A stretch of 64,000 nt of DNA from Panicum virgatum (lineage: Eukaryota; Streptophyta; Magnoliopsida; Poales; Poaceae). The notes beneath the pieces were generated by a model. It was not told the DNA's origin, searched no databases, and saw nothing but the letters and a program-made list of their open reading frames with translations. Position numbers and translations under genes: made by a program. Location of the stretch: positions 29,158,030 through 29,222,029 of the forward strand of contig NC_053150.1 of NCBI RefSeq assembly GCF_016808335.1, in the 5' to 3' direction. Of this stretch, positions 45,680 to 56,151 are shown one piece after another; position 1 is the first letter of the stretch; the number at the start of each line of letters is the position of its first letter.

Positions 45680-46192
45680 ACAATGAAGCCAATGATTTGG
45701 CACAGATGGCTTCCGGGTACAGGGAAGCAGCCGATGAAGTTGACGTGGAGGTTCAGTTTCTAGAACCCGGAGACTGGAGAGCCGATATCTTCAATTACTT
45801 GAAGGATTCGGCTCGGTGTGCACCCAGAAGGATAAGACTCAAGACCATGAAGTATGTTCTGATAGGGGATGACATGTTCTACAGAACCTTGGAAGGACTA
45901 CTACTTAAATGTCTGGGACCTTCAGAGTCAAATCGGCTCTTGCATGAGGTTCATGAAGGAGCTTGCGGTACTCACCAATCGGCTCATAAGATAAAGTGGC
46001 TGATTAGGCGATCGGGATATCATTGGCCTACCATGCTTGAAGATTGTTTCAAATATTATAAAGGATGTCAGGCATGTCAGAGGTTTGGCAAAATTCAGAT
46101 AGTGCCCGCATCAGTAATGAATCCTATCATCAAGCTGTGGCCATTCAGAGGATGGGCCATGGACATGATTGGTCAGATCAACCCATCGTCTA
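45680..46192 (+). pseudogene. E3 integrase N-terminal half, cut by S2
   Basis: A tether region is followed by the integrase zinc finger: HEGACGTHQSAHKIKWLIRR (His residues) and YYKGCQACQRFG (Cys pair). The core begins PFRGWAMDMIGQINPSS with the first catalytic Asp. S2 inserts here at 46193. The other half is at 49509-50347, and the two join in frame through one TSD copy (SSSKGHQWVLAATDYFTKWV). Confidence 0.82.
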
Positions 46193-49100
46193 TGTAACAC
46201 CTGGTTTATAAAAGAACATAAACCGAGCAATCATATACGTGCCAGGATCAGGTCACACGTATATACAACAGAATGAACAGTATATCACAGCACATATCAC
46301 GAATAAGACATAATAAATCGAATTACGAATGTTATTTATTACATTAATGACAAAATGTCTGGTACAGCGGAAGCGAAGTACAAATACGATAAAAACTCTC
46401 CGAAGCTGAAGCAGGGCGCCACAGGGATGTCGACTGGGAGACGAACACCTAGAAGTCCTCGTAGTCCTGGTAGCACTGAACGAACTCCCTCATGTCGGCA
46501 GGAACTGAGCAGCAGTAGCGTAGCCAAGAGGAAAAAGTAGAGAAGAGGCAAGAGTGAGTACACAACTTGTACTCAACAAGTATAACACAAACTATGAGGC
46601 TCAAAGGTTGGCTGACCGACTGCATTAGCTTTTAATCTGGGCAAAATTTTATTAAAGCTACTTAATACGAGTTGATGTATTACCATTAACCCGGTTACAT
46701 AGTAATTAATCAAGATTAAACATGACACTACTGAGAACCACTCCAAAACCAAGCCACCAAGGTAACCCCGAGAGGCACCTCCCTCGTCGGAAGGAGACAA
46801 CCCCACTAATCAAAAGGAGGATCTGGGCCGCTCATAACCGTGAGCACGGCTAGTATACTAGTTTTACACTCTGCAGAGGTTGCACATCTTTACCCACAAG
46901 TCGTGAGCTATGCTAGTTGTTCATCACACTTCCTTAGGTGAGATGACTAGCGACTCACTACGAGGCCTTTACAAAGAATCTCGTTGGTAGGGAGCAACCG
47001 CGAGGGTGGATCGGCGACTATGGAGCAGGTCTAGTGGGCGTCAAGACATGAAGCACAGACGAGGCCACTCAGCACGAGGGCCATAGAAGCTTACCGCCCC
47101 TGCCCCGCAGGTAAGTTACTCCAAACCAAAAAGATCTAATTATTACGCCAAGTCTATCCCATTCTAGCCTTGTGGTAGCGCTGTTGTCCCAGGTTGTCGC
47201 TCTATGAATCGGTCCTTATGGAGAGTGGCCAACCAAGCACTAAGCACCGTGCTGGCCCCCTAAACCATGTTTCTTCAAAAACCATATTTTAACGAGACGT
47301 GAGCCACCCAAGCACGAAGCACAGAGGGCCACTCTCAGAATTAAGTTCAAGTAAACCATTAATCAAATTAATTAAAAATGACTAGAGTGTGTTATAGCGC
47401 GGCACCTAGCACAACTAACCACAATGCAACCCAAAGGATATAAATAAAGAATATAAAGTGGCTAGGAAATCCTTATAGGCATACAGTATTAAAATGCAGT
47501 ATGAAATTGTATTTAAAAGTGATAGGTTGTTCATGTTATACTTGCCTTCCTCGTACTGCTCAGGCTGCTGCTCAAACTGCTCCAAAGACGGCTGCTCCGG
47601 GTACTGGTACTGGGGCTCCTCCGATGGATCAACGTCTACTCCCGAACACATGGCCAAAACAATGCACGATAATAAGCATACAAGCAAATACTAACAAAAA
47701 CTAAGAAACAGTACATCAATACATAAAAACAGCACACTAAACTAGTCTAAAACTATTCTACGCGTTACAACGATCGCGTGGATATAAAGAACGCTTAAAA
47801 CGGAGCTAAAACGCGTATTCTAGGCTAAAAACAAGGTTCAGGGGCTTATTTGTAAGAAAACTAAAGTTCCAGGGGGTTTTCTACAAAAACCGAGGGCTAA
47901 AATGTAATTAACTGCTAACTCCAGGGTCTAACTCGCAAAAACGACAGACCTGGACGGCGGGTTCAAAATTGGGAAAGACCAGGGGCTTAAGTGAATAAAA
48001 CAGGGCCAAACCGTAATTATTTTTGAATAGATCAGGACTGCGGGTTGATTAGCAATAAAGGGAGGGGCTCTTTAGAAAGATTACTAGGCGAAAGGGTATC
48101 TTCTAATCTGGGCCGTCGGTTTTGGATCTGATGGTCCAGATTAGATCTGGATCCGATCTAATCCCGGCCGTTGGTTCCTAAATGGGCGGCTCAGAGGGCT
48201 TGGGCACGCGGGCGGCGACGCTGACGCCACGGCGAGCGGCGGCGTTGGAAGGGGGTCGCCGGAGTTGATCGCTACGGCGATTCAGGTGGCCAAAAGGGTC
48301 GCGGCCTGGTGCAAAAGGGCGAGCGTGATGCATACAGTCCACTAGGGCACTCGGAGAGGCGGTTCGGGGCTGGAAGGGGGGTCGTCGCCGGTGCAGGGCG
48401 GCTCGGACGGCGCACCTCGCCGGCGTACGATGTGCTGACCTCGGGAGCAGGCTAAGGGCTAAACTAACTAGCGTAACGGGTTCAGGGAAACTAGCTGAGG
48501 CTCACCGAGGGACGGGGTCGAAGAGAGGGCCGGCGCAGTGGTGGAATTCCGGTGGTGCAGGCGCTGAACGACGGAGCTTGCCACACGAATTCCCATGCGC
48601 AGCGGGGCCGGGGTCGGGGAATAAGAGCTTCGCGAGGACCATGGCTTCCGTGTGAAGCTCCCCTGGTGGCTTGCTGTGGTGGGGAACATCGGGAGCACCG
48701 GAAATGCGGCGGCGCAGGCTTCTGCTCCGACGCGGAGGTAGCGGGCGGCTGTGGAGCTAGGGTTTTGGGGTGGCGGCGCTAGCGGGATGGAGTGCAGGGG
48801 GGTCCGCGGGTTGGTTTAAGAAGGGGCGCTGGGCTTCTGGGCGTGCGTGCCCCGTGAAAGATGCGGCGAGATCCCTGGCGGGGATCGTGGGGCTTCCGTT
48901 GCGTGCGCGCGGCGAGGGGAAAGGGATGACAGGCGGGTCCGCCCGGTCAGTGGGGGCGCGGGCGACGCGGAACCGTGAGCGGAGCGGGAGCGCGGGGCGG
49001 ACCGGGCCGCGTGGTGCGGGGCAGGCCGGGGAGCGGGCTGGGCAGGTGGCGCACGCGCGCGGGCTGAGGCAGCGGGGCGAGCGGGGTTGTGGGCCAAACG

Positions 49101-49503
49101 CTGAAAGTGAGGGGGAGGTGGGAGGCTGGGCCGGCTCGGGCTGCTGCGGTGGGAGGAGTGGGCCGTGCGCTGGGCTGGCCGAGTAGAGGGAGAAGAGGGC
49201 CGCGATTTGGGCCAAAGGAATTGGGTTGGGCTTGGTTTTCTATTTACTTTCTCCTTTCTTTTCCAAGCTACACCCAAAATAAATTGAATTCAAATTCAAA
49301 TTTGAATTCAATCCTAGCACTCAATCAAATAAAAGAGATGCTCCGGCATGATGCAACAACAAAAATTAAACCTATGATAAATTTTAATTACTTGAGGAAC
49401 AAAATTAGATTAAATGCCACAATAAACACAATAAACCTTAGAAATTTAAATAAAGCCAATTAAATTTATTAATAAATGCTGGAACTTAAGTTAGGGTGTT
49501 ACA
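46193..49503 (-). mobile_element. S2: Tekay/Del-type solo LTR
   Basis: 3,311 bp from TGTAACACCTGG to TTAGGGTGTTACA, minus orientation, TSD GTCTA at 46188-46192 and 49504-49508. No internal sequence, so a solo LTR. It belongs to a longer subfamily than E5 (extra GC-rich sequence at 48100-49200). It is the only LTR here whose exon A/exon B pair (47651-47546, 46504-46449) is free of stops: exon A reads ATGTGTTCGGGAGTAGAC where the others have TGA in place of GGA. Confidence 0.93.
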
Positions 49504-49508
49504 GTCTA

Positions 49509-50347
49509 GCAAGGGTCACCAATGGGTCTTAGCTGCCACAGATTATTTCACAAAGTGGGTGGAGGCAGTACCCATGAGGTTAGTAGCGTCAAGAGATGTG
49601 ATCAGCTTTGTCAAAGAGCACATCATCCATAGATTTGGAATTCCTCAAACTATTACGACCGATGGAGGATCGGTCTTCATATCGGAGGAGTTCAGAAAGT
49701 TTGCCGATGACATGGGAATTAAGCTGATCAGATCATCTCCATATTATGCCCAAGCTAATGGACAGGCTGAAGCATCCAACCAGAGCCTCATCAAGCTCAT
49801 AAAGAGAAAGATCGATGAATATCCTAGGCGCTGGCATGAGGTGTTATCAGAAGCTTTGTGGGCATATCATATTTCATGTCATGGGTCCACCAAAACGTCA
49901 CCGCACAATTTAGTCTACGGCCAAGATGTTGTGTTACCATGGGAGATCACAGCCGGATCAAGGCGTGTCGAATTTCAGAATGATCTATCCGCTGAACAGT
50001 ATGCGGCCTTGATGAACGATAATGTGGAAGACCTGACGGAACTAAGGCTTTGGTCATTGGAGAAGATCAAAGAAAATAAGGCTAAAGTTGCTCGTGCGTA
50101 CAACAAGAAGGTCAGGCCTAAGGATTTCCAGGTTGGAGACTTGGTTTGGGAGGCAGTATTGCCATTGGGGACTAAAGATAAAAAGTTTGGTAAATGGTCT
50201 CCAACTTGGCATGGGACGTACAAGGTTGATCAGGTCTTGCCTGGGAATGCATACATGCTCAAGGAATTGGACGGCGTCAAGTTTCCTGTTGCTGTCAATG
50301 GCCAACATCTCAAGAAGTATTTCCCGAGCATGTGGGAAGGCGAGTAA
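49509..50347 (+). pseudogene. E3 integrase core and C-terminus
   Basis: Continues the integrase after S2. It holds the central core with TITTDGGSVFISEEF (second catalytic Asp) and YYAQANGQAEASNQ (Glu), then LWAYHISCHGSTKTSPHNLVYG and a C-terminal domain (FQVGDLVWEAVLP, KKFGKWSPTWHGTYKV) ending at a stop at 50345. This half is uninterrupted. It would insert cDNA; the gene as a whole is broken upstream. Confidence 0.82.
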
Positions 50348-50385
50348 CGAAAAGCCGATGAGATCCATCTGGCTACAGTGTAGTA

Positions 50386-50622
50386 GGCCAACACGTTGAG
50401 TTGGCCGTAAAAAAAATCATCATGACAGGCCAACACGTTGAGTTGGCTGGTAAAAAAAAAGAGATAGGCCAACACGTTGAGTTGGCCAGTAAAAAAAAAA
50501 GAGATAGGCCAACACGTTGAGTTGGCCGGTAAAAAAAAAGAAAAAAAATCATGATAGGCCAACACGTTGAGTTGGCCAGTTAAAAAAATGAAATGATGAC
50601 AGGCCAACACGTTGAGTTGGCC
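50386..50622 (+). repeat. Six-unit hairpin array with A-tracts
   Basis: Six copies of GGCCAACACGTTGAGTTGG(CC) start at about 50386, 50428, 50467, 50507, 50557 and 50602. Each has 7-bp arms GGCCAAC/GTTGGCC and is followed by GT and 7-10 A residues. Spacing is 39-50 bp; unit 2 has a mutated right arm (GGCT). The array lies just after the E3 pol stop and before the 3' end of the antisense gene. Confidence 0.9.
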
Positions 50623-50734
50623 AGTAAAAAAAAGGAGAAAGTAACAGCCGGGGTTTAACCATCGACTTAAGATATTTTTAAAACAGTTACAAGTTTCAGG
50701 TTAACAGGCAGTACTAATTGTATCTTGAGCCTAT

Positions 50735-53690
50735 CTACTGGTTCAGGAATTCCTCTATGACATGGATGGCTTCTATACGGACGGCGTCTGCTCGTGCTAT
50801 GATTGCTTCGTCATCCTTGTCATCGTCTGTTACTATCTGCCAACTCAAGGTGCTTATCTCTGCAAACTCTGCTTGTATCTGCTCGGTTATTTCCTGGGTC
50901 TCTGGTTTGGAGTTTGCAATGGAAGTTTCTTCGGCCTGGATGAGCTTCTTGGTGGTACGAAGCTTTTCTTCGAGTTCTGCCAGTTGTTTCTTCAGGAGGT
51001 CGAGTCGCTTTTTGTTGACAGACACGTCAGCTTTGGTATCTAGAGTTGCCTTCTTCTGGTTGAGGGCCTTGCACTTTTGGGTAATGTCAGCTTTCAGAGA
51101 AGCTTGAGAGCGACGTGCTTCCATCCGTTGTTGTGCTTTATTCACTTCTATCCGAAAGAATGGAAGGTTGCTGGCTGACCAGAGCTTGAATTGCAACGGC
51201 TCCAGAAGTTGGGTTTCTATTTGCTCGAAGATGTTCTTTATCTTGCTGGAATCATCAACCAGAGCAGTGATCGGAGCAGATAGTAGATCCTTGATGAGTT
51301 GAAGCTGATGTGCTAAGTTAGCCGATTGCTATAAAGATGATGTTTCTGCTCCAGGGAGAGTCAGACCCATTGATGTCGGGTCAAAGGAAAGTAAACCTGA
51401 AATGTCAAAATCCTATGGACATATCTAGAGTTAGAGCAGGATGCATCTATGAAGCTATCGGCTGATTCAGAATTGGTTTTGTAATATTACCTGTTCTGAA
51501 GAAGTGTTGGGTGATTCAGGAGCAATCGTCCTGTTAGAGCTGGTGTTGACATCGAGAACATTGATTGTATCGGCTTGTTCCTTGTTTACATCCATCAATG
51601 CATCAGGGGTTGCAGCCATCTCATGTTGTTCCAGGCTTTCTGCATTGGGGATGTCTTCAGCTGCGTCCTAAAAATAGAATTACAGTCAACCAGAGTACAC
51701 ATGTATGAGATAAAGAAGAAGTTTTAGAGAAATGAGTTACCTGGTTGGTATTGGACTCTGATGGACTCGAAGAAGCTGGTGCTGGTTTCTTGATCACTCG
51801 CCTCGTGATCATCTTCCTTTTCTTGGTCAAGACTCGGGGGGCAGCGCTTGCAGGAGTTTGTCTTCGTTTGGAAGCCGACTGAAGTAAGTCTGGCTGAACA
51901 GTCATTATCACTTTCTTCATTGTTGGTGATCCCTTGCAGAAGAGTACATTAGGGGCAGTTGGAAGAAAGTGGAATGGCTCCCCGTTGCTGGTCATAGGTT
52001 CTGGACCATCTTGTTGCTGCAAGCAAAGTGAGTTTGAATTAGACAAATGGAAGGATGGATGATCTGGAAAGAGCAAAAATGTATAAATTCAATACCTCTG
52101 CTTCGGGGATTGCATATTCAGGATCGATCTGCTACAGTTGAGGACCTAGAGCTTTCCTGAATGCATGTGTTTTCCACATGTTACACCAAGTATCAAAGCC
52201 GATTGATGAAGAGGTAAAGGACATATCGGCTGGTATTGGGATGTGGAGGTCATCAAACATGCTGTAGCATCTTGAACTGGTGAGACCGTTAGGCAGATCG
52301 GCTCTGCTCTCCACCAAGTGGTGAATATGGAAGTGGGGAGGGACCTGTCCTAGGCCAAATTGCCGAGCTGCTATGGCTGGTTGGTAAGATTCATAACCTG
52401 GCTTGATAATTCTATTAGAGGTGCTGATGCCAACAGGGAGGAAGCCAGGTCGGATCATTAAAGAGTGCTATCGTCATCGGCAAAGTTATCTAATCTGAAG
52501 GCAGTTGGGTTCTCAAAGGATTCAGATTCAGTAAATGGGAAGTAGAGAGGATTATCTAGTCCTTTGTAGAAGACTCTGAACCAATTTGCTGCATCTGTTG
52601 AGTTTAATTTACTGCCAGGAAGGCTGAAGAAAGCTTGGCCATAGCTAGTACATCTAATTGGTTTGCCACTCTCATCAGGAAAAGAGTTCTTGGTCAGGCC
52701 TTGGAAGTTTGGGATATGGTGCTGAAAGTACAGTTGTGCCCACAACTGAATAAACCACCAAGGGCCTCCAGTTCTCAGTTTCTTTTGGTTAAGCAAGTTA
52801 GATGTCATCAAATGGAGATATCTGCAGATTTCTCGAAGGAAAAGTTTACCTAGGCCAGTGCGATTGCCATGGGCCAGGTGATAGGCCAAGGGAAGATAGT
52901 TCTTAGTCGGAGCTAGAGAAGGACCACAGAAGATGAAGTGCTCTAGCCAAAGGTTTAGGAAGGCTGTGTGTTCCTTCTCAGTCACTGGACCTTTTGTTTT
53001 CATGTGCTGATTCATATAAGTGCCCCAGTTTGTGCAGTTAACTTTGGAAGAAAGCTTGAAGGGGACTTCTGCCATTTTGTGAGCAGCAGGATTAGGAGAA
53101 CTAATGTCTAGGCCAGTGATCATGGTAACATCCAGCAGAGTAATGGTCATGTGTCCATGACCAAAGAGGAAACAATTCAGGGCATCAGACCAGAAGTAGC
53201 CGATGGTTTTTAGAAGATTTTCATCTTTTTCAAGGGGTGACAGTGATAAGCTAAGTGCATCGGCTATGTTCAAATCCAGCCACAAGGGCATATGAGCTTT
53301 TGCTACTCTGCTGTACCATGTAATCCAACTCTCAGGGGGGTTAGGCCAGGCTCTTAAGCAGATGGCCCAGAGGTCCAGATTGATGTTTTGACTCACAAAA
53401 GGGATCCTATTTTCTTCACAAGAGATCAAATCTATGCGGTTTTCATGGGTTTGTGGGCCAAGACAGAAAGATTTTGGGTTGAAGGGATGCGGCAGAAGGA
53501 TGTCTGACACCTGAAGTTCAGAAATTCAGAAATTCAGAAGTATGCATATGGTGTCATGTTTCAGAATTCAGTATTCGGAGGCTTAGTAAGCTGAAGAAAA
53601 TTAAAGGATTAGGCCAAATATTACCTCCAGGCCGCAGATTGCCGCATCATCGATTGTAGAGCTTGTCGTCTGAGTTGCAGAATTTGCCAT
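50735..53690 (-). pseudogene. E3 antisense gene: plant mobile domain (PMD) protein with coiled-coil tail
   Basis: Multi-exon gene on the minus strand. Exon 1, 53690-53625 (MANSATQTTSSTIDDAAICG, GT donor). Exon 2, 53510-52096, carries the PMD (transposase-like/aminotransferase-like family): WITWYSRVAKAHMPLWLD, IGYFWSDALNCFLFGHGHMT and LLDVTMITGLDI. Exon 3, 52016-51741, has a basic KRRQTPASAAPRVLTKKRK run. Exon 4, 51667-51491. Exon 5, 51396-50735, is a long Lys/Glu-rich coiled coil (LDLLKKQLAELEEKLRTTKK) ending EFLNQ. Splice sites follow GT-AG. A TATA box lies upstream. Faults: a frameshift at about 52458, a TAG near 52133, a TAG in exon 5 (CAG-to-TAG) and a doubtful phase at the exon 4/5 join. 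PMD proteins act in gene silencing in plants and occur in several transposons; the role here is unknown. Confidence 0.8.
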
Positions 53691-53884
53691 GGTTCAGATC
53701 CGTTGTCTTAGGGTTTGATTGTTGCAGGCTCTGATTCGAATTCCGGCTGCTTGGAGAATTCTTTCTCGAATTTGTGGAGCTTGGTTTTCGAATTATGCTC
53801 GGATTCAAGAGTTCGGTTCAAGGTGGAAGTGTTACTCTATTCTTGTGCGGGTTACTTCTAGTTTGAATCCCGTCGTCTCTTGGA

Positions 53885-53892
53885 TATTTATA
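53885..53892 (-). promoter_or_regulatory. TATA box of the antisense PMD gene
   Basis: The minus strand reads GGCTACTATAAATATCCAAG. The box is about 195 bp upstream of the exon 1 ATG at 53690, with no other gene between. It suggests the antisense gene has its own promoter. Confidence 0.6.
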
Positions 53893-54077
53893 GTAGCCTG
53901 ATGCGTTGCCATCGGCTTTTTTGGAAAGTAAATGAAGACACATGGAATTGAAGGGAAATTCAATTTCATTAAAGGAAAGTTCATTACAAGGAAAAGCTGA
54001 TTGTTACAAAGGAATTAATCCTTCGGCTTTATGATCCTACCCCTACGATGCTACCTACTACTACTGCTCATAGGTAC

Positions 54078-54647
54078 CTAGTACCTACGGCGCTTGGGGC
54101 TTCGGGCCGGCACATCTCCGCTGCTGCCGTCGCTGCTGCCATCGTCGCTGTCGTCGTCGCTGCTGAAGGCGCTGCTGCCGCCTTCGGACCCGAAGTCGCT
54201 CCAGCCCTCATCGTCGCCGCCACTGTTCTCTTCCTCGCTGTCCTCCTCGGAGGACCCGAGGAACCTGAGGGGCTTTCCGCCCATCGGCTCGTCGTCATCG
54301 GAGGGGGAGTCGATCTCCTCTTCCGAAGAGGAGTCGACTCCGTCCGAAGAAGGAGGGTCTTCTTCCTCGCCGCTCTCCGACTCCTCCTGGAACAGGAGCC
54401 AGAGGTCTTCTCCTTCAGTTTCAGGCTCGTCCTCCTCGGAGACGACCCCGAAGTCGAACTCCTCTGCATCCCAGTGCAGAGGAGCCAGCGCCTTGTAGGC
54501 TGCTATTGGGTCCCATTCGGGGGTCGGCTCTCGGCTCTCTGAGATAGGATCAATGGAGGAGGCGGAAAGGGAAGAAGAGGAAGAGGGAGAAGAGGAAGAA
54601 GAGGAATCTCCAAAGGAGTTGGAGCCGGAGGAAGAAGTGATGGCCAT
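54078..54647 (-). CDS. E3 second antisense gene: acidic Ser-rich protein
   Basis: 189 codons, MAITSSSGSNSFGDSSSSSS at the start and SPKRRRY at the end. It has a Ser-rich N-terminus, a central segment (EWDPIAAYKALAPLHWDAEE) that is the only part resembling a fold, then long Asp/Glu/Ser runs and a basic C-terminal KRRR. No stops or frameshifts. A TATA-like TATTTAAT is on the minus strand at 54744-54737, about 90 bp upstream. The low-complexity acidic sequence could be a chromatin or histone-binding tail or an activation-like domain; function unknown. It lies between the PMD gene and the 3' LTR, in the same orientation as the PMD gene, separated from that gene's TATA by 190 bp. Confidence 0.6.
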   Translation of the reverse strand: MAITSSSGSNSFGDSSSSSSPSSSSSLSASSIDPISESREPTPEWDPIAAYKALAPLHWDAEEFDFGVVSEEDEPETEGEDLWLLFQEESESGEEEDPPSSDGVDSSSEEEIDSPSDDDEPMGGKPLRFLGSSEEDSEEENSGGDDEGWSDFGSEGGSSAFSSDDDSDDGSSDGSSGDVPARSPKRRRY

Positions 54648-54895
54648 TGCTGGTGCTGAAGGATTGGGGTTTTCTGCGCTACTGGCTTTGGGAGGAAGAA
54701 GGAGTTCGCTGTGAAGAAGAGCCGATTCGGGGCGAGATTAAATAGTGAAAAGATGGAAGACGGATCGGCAGTTTTCACGTTCTACGAGGAGCCAGTTGCA
54801 GAGACGTTGCGTCTTCCTTGGTGGTTGCAGTGTGTTTAATGAGCATTAACGGGAAGATGAAGCGACGGATTGGTTTTGGAACTATCATTGCCAAA

Positions 54896-54907
54896 ACCAG
54901 GGGGGCA
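54896..54907 (+). promoter_or_regulatory. E3 polypurine tract
   Basis: ACCAGGGGGGCA lies directly before the 3' LTR start TGTTATCG at 54908. Confidence 0.7.
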
Positions 54908-56151
54908 TGTGTTATCGTCATAAATTAACGGGATTAATTTATGGGCCGAAAGCAAGATGGGCTTAAAGCAGAAGACTAAGAAGACTTGTAAATCGGCTCC
55001 TGCGTGAGCATCTGGGCCACATGGGCCATGTATCGTTAGATTTAGTTTAAGATTAGAGATAGAGTCCGATCGGGACAAGATTAGTTTAGATTGTTTCCCA
55101 AGTCTCCGGACTATAAATATGTATCCTTTGTTATTCGTAAAGGAGAGTGTCATCACGTCTCGCAAACAACAACTCTCGGCGCATCGCCACCCCTAATCCT
55201 AGGGTTTCATCCAAGTAAGTGCCATGCTGCCCTGATCGCTTCTTGCGATCAGGGCAGTATTGTTCTTGCTTTTACCTTGGTATTACTCGTACTGAAGCAT
55301 TTTTGATGGCGAGTAGTACTAGTTATCCTGATGTTCGTAGCATGGCTTTTAGTAGATCTGTTGTGCTTTGTTGTTTATCATCTACGAATATCATGTTGTC
55401 TCTGTGCAGTCACGTTTCAATCTCATGCTAGTTCTTGTCGCATAGAATTAGTTGCACAGAGGCAACACCCTGCTTCTTTTATGTCTAGTAGATCTGATCT
55501 GTTATGGTTTGCTCTTATCTTAAGAGTTGGCGTAATATCTACTAGGTTAGGCCTTGCAAACGGATTGGATGATCCGGTGGTGTAATAGATGCTTTATCTT
55601 AGCCTTGATAGGGATTGTTCCGGGAATCGGCTCTTGCTAGTTCTTAGGCCTCTGTTTTGGGTTGTGGTTTAGTTGTATGTTATCTTCATTAGGCCTAGTC
55701 ATGTGTAGGAAGTTCCGATCTAGTAGTGAAGCTGTTACCATTGTGGATTAGATTAATTAGATTTAATTGAAGCAGTTTTTATAGGTATTTGCTTTATTCA
55801 TCAATATCCGGATAGACACAGATCCAATCTGACACCGGGACTCGATCGGCTCTTTAAAGCCGATGCAAGAGTCGTCCCGGGGAGCCGACCACGGCTCAGA
55901 CTTACATTTACACGTGTCTTTGTATGCAGGAAACTGTTTGGAGCACGTTCGCACCCTCCTGATCGGGTATAGGTCAGGTGGCACGCCCGGCTTTCCATAC
56001 ATTCTCCGGGCGCGTGACGGAATTGCGGGCTGTCGACGAGGGAGCAGTGCCTGCCAGCGCTCCGGCGACCTCCCGGCTCTTCGTGTTGCCTGTCGCTGCT
56101 CGCCGGTGGGTTTCGACCGACAACAGATAGATCCTACAAAAACACCTTCTA
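54908..56151 (+). repeat. E3 3' LTR
   Basis: 1,244 bp, nearly identical to the 5' LTR. TATAAATA at 55112-55119 and the 13-bp hairpin at 55227-55257. It ends AACACCTTCTA, where the 5' copy has TTCCA, so the terminal CA became TA. Confidence 0.9.

Larger units (their letters stand above)
28474..56151 (+). mobile_element. E3: Tat-type Ty3/gypsy element with two antisense genes
   Basis: LTRs are at 28474-29714 (1,241 bp) and 54908-56151 (1,244 bp), nearly identical. Flanks are GATAG (28469-28473) and GAGAG (56152-56156), a TSD with one mismatch. Without nested E5 and S2 it is about 13.7 kb, large for a Ty3 element. The order is LTR, gag, protease, RT, two RNase H modules, integrase, hairpin repeat array, antisense plant-mobile-domain gene, antisense acidic gene, PPT, LTR. 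The lineage is judged from Gag and Pol similarity and from the antisense genes. No convincing primer-binding site was found just after 29714. Confidence 0.9.

Noticed and set aside
50386..50622. CRISPR-like array
   Set aside because: Eukaryotic context, spacers are A-tracts of 15-30 bp, no cas genes; it is a retrotransposon minisatellite.
53719..53901. 60-codon plus-strand ORF
   Set aside because: Antisense to the 5' UTR and promoter of the PMD gene; no support.
54048..54542. 164-codon plus-strand ORF opposite the acidic gene
   Set aside because: Mirror of Ser/Glu codons in the antisense gene; composition shadow.
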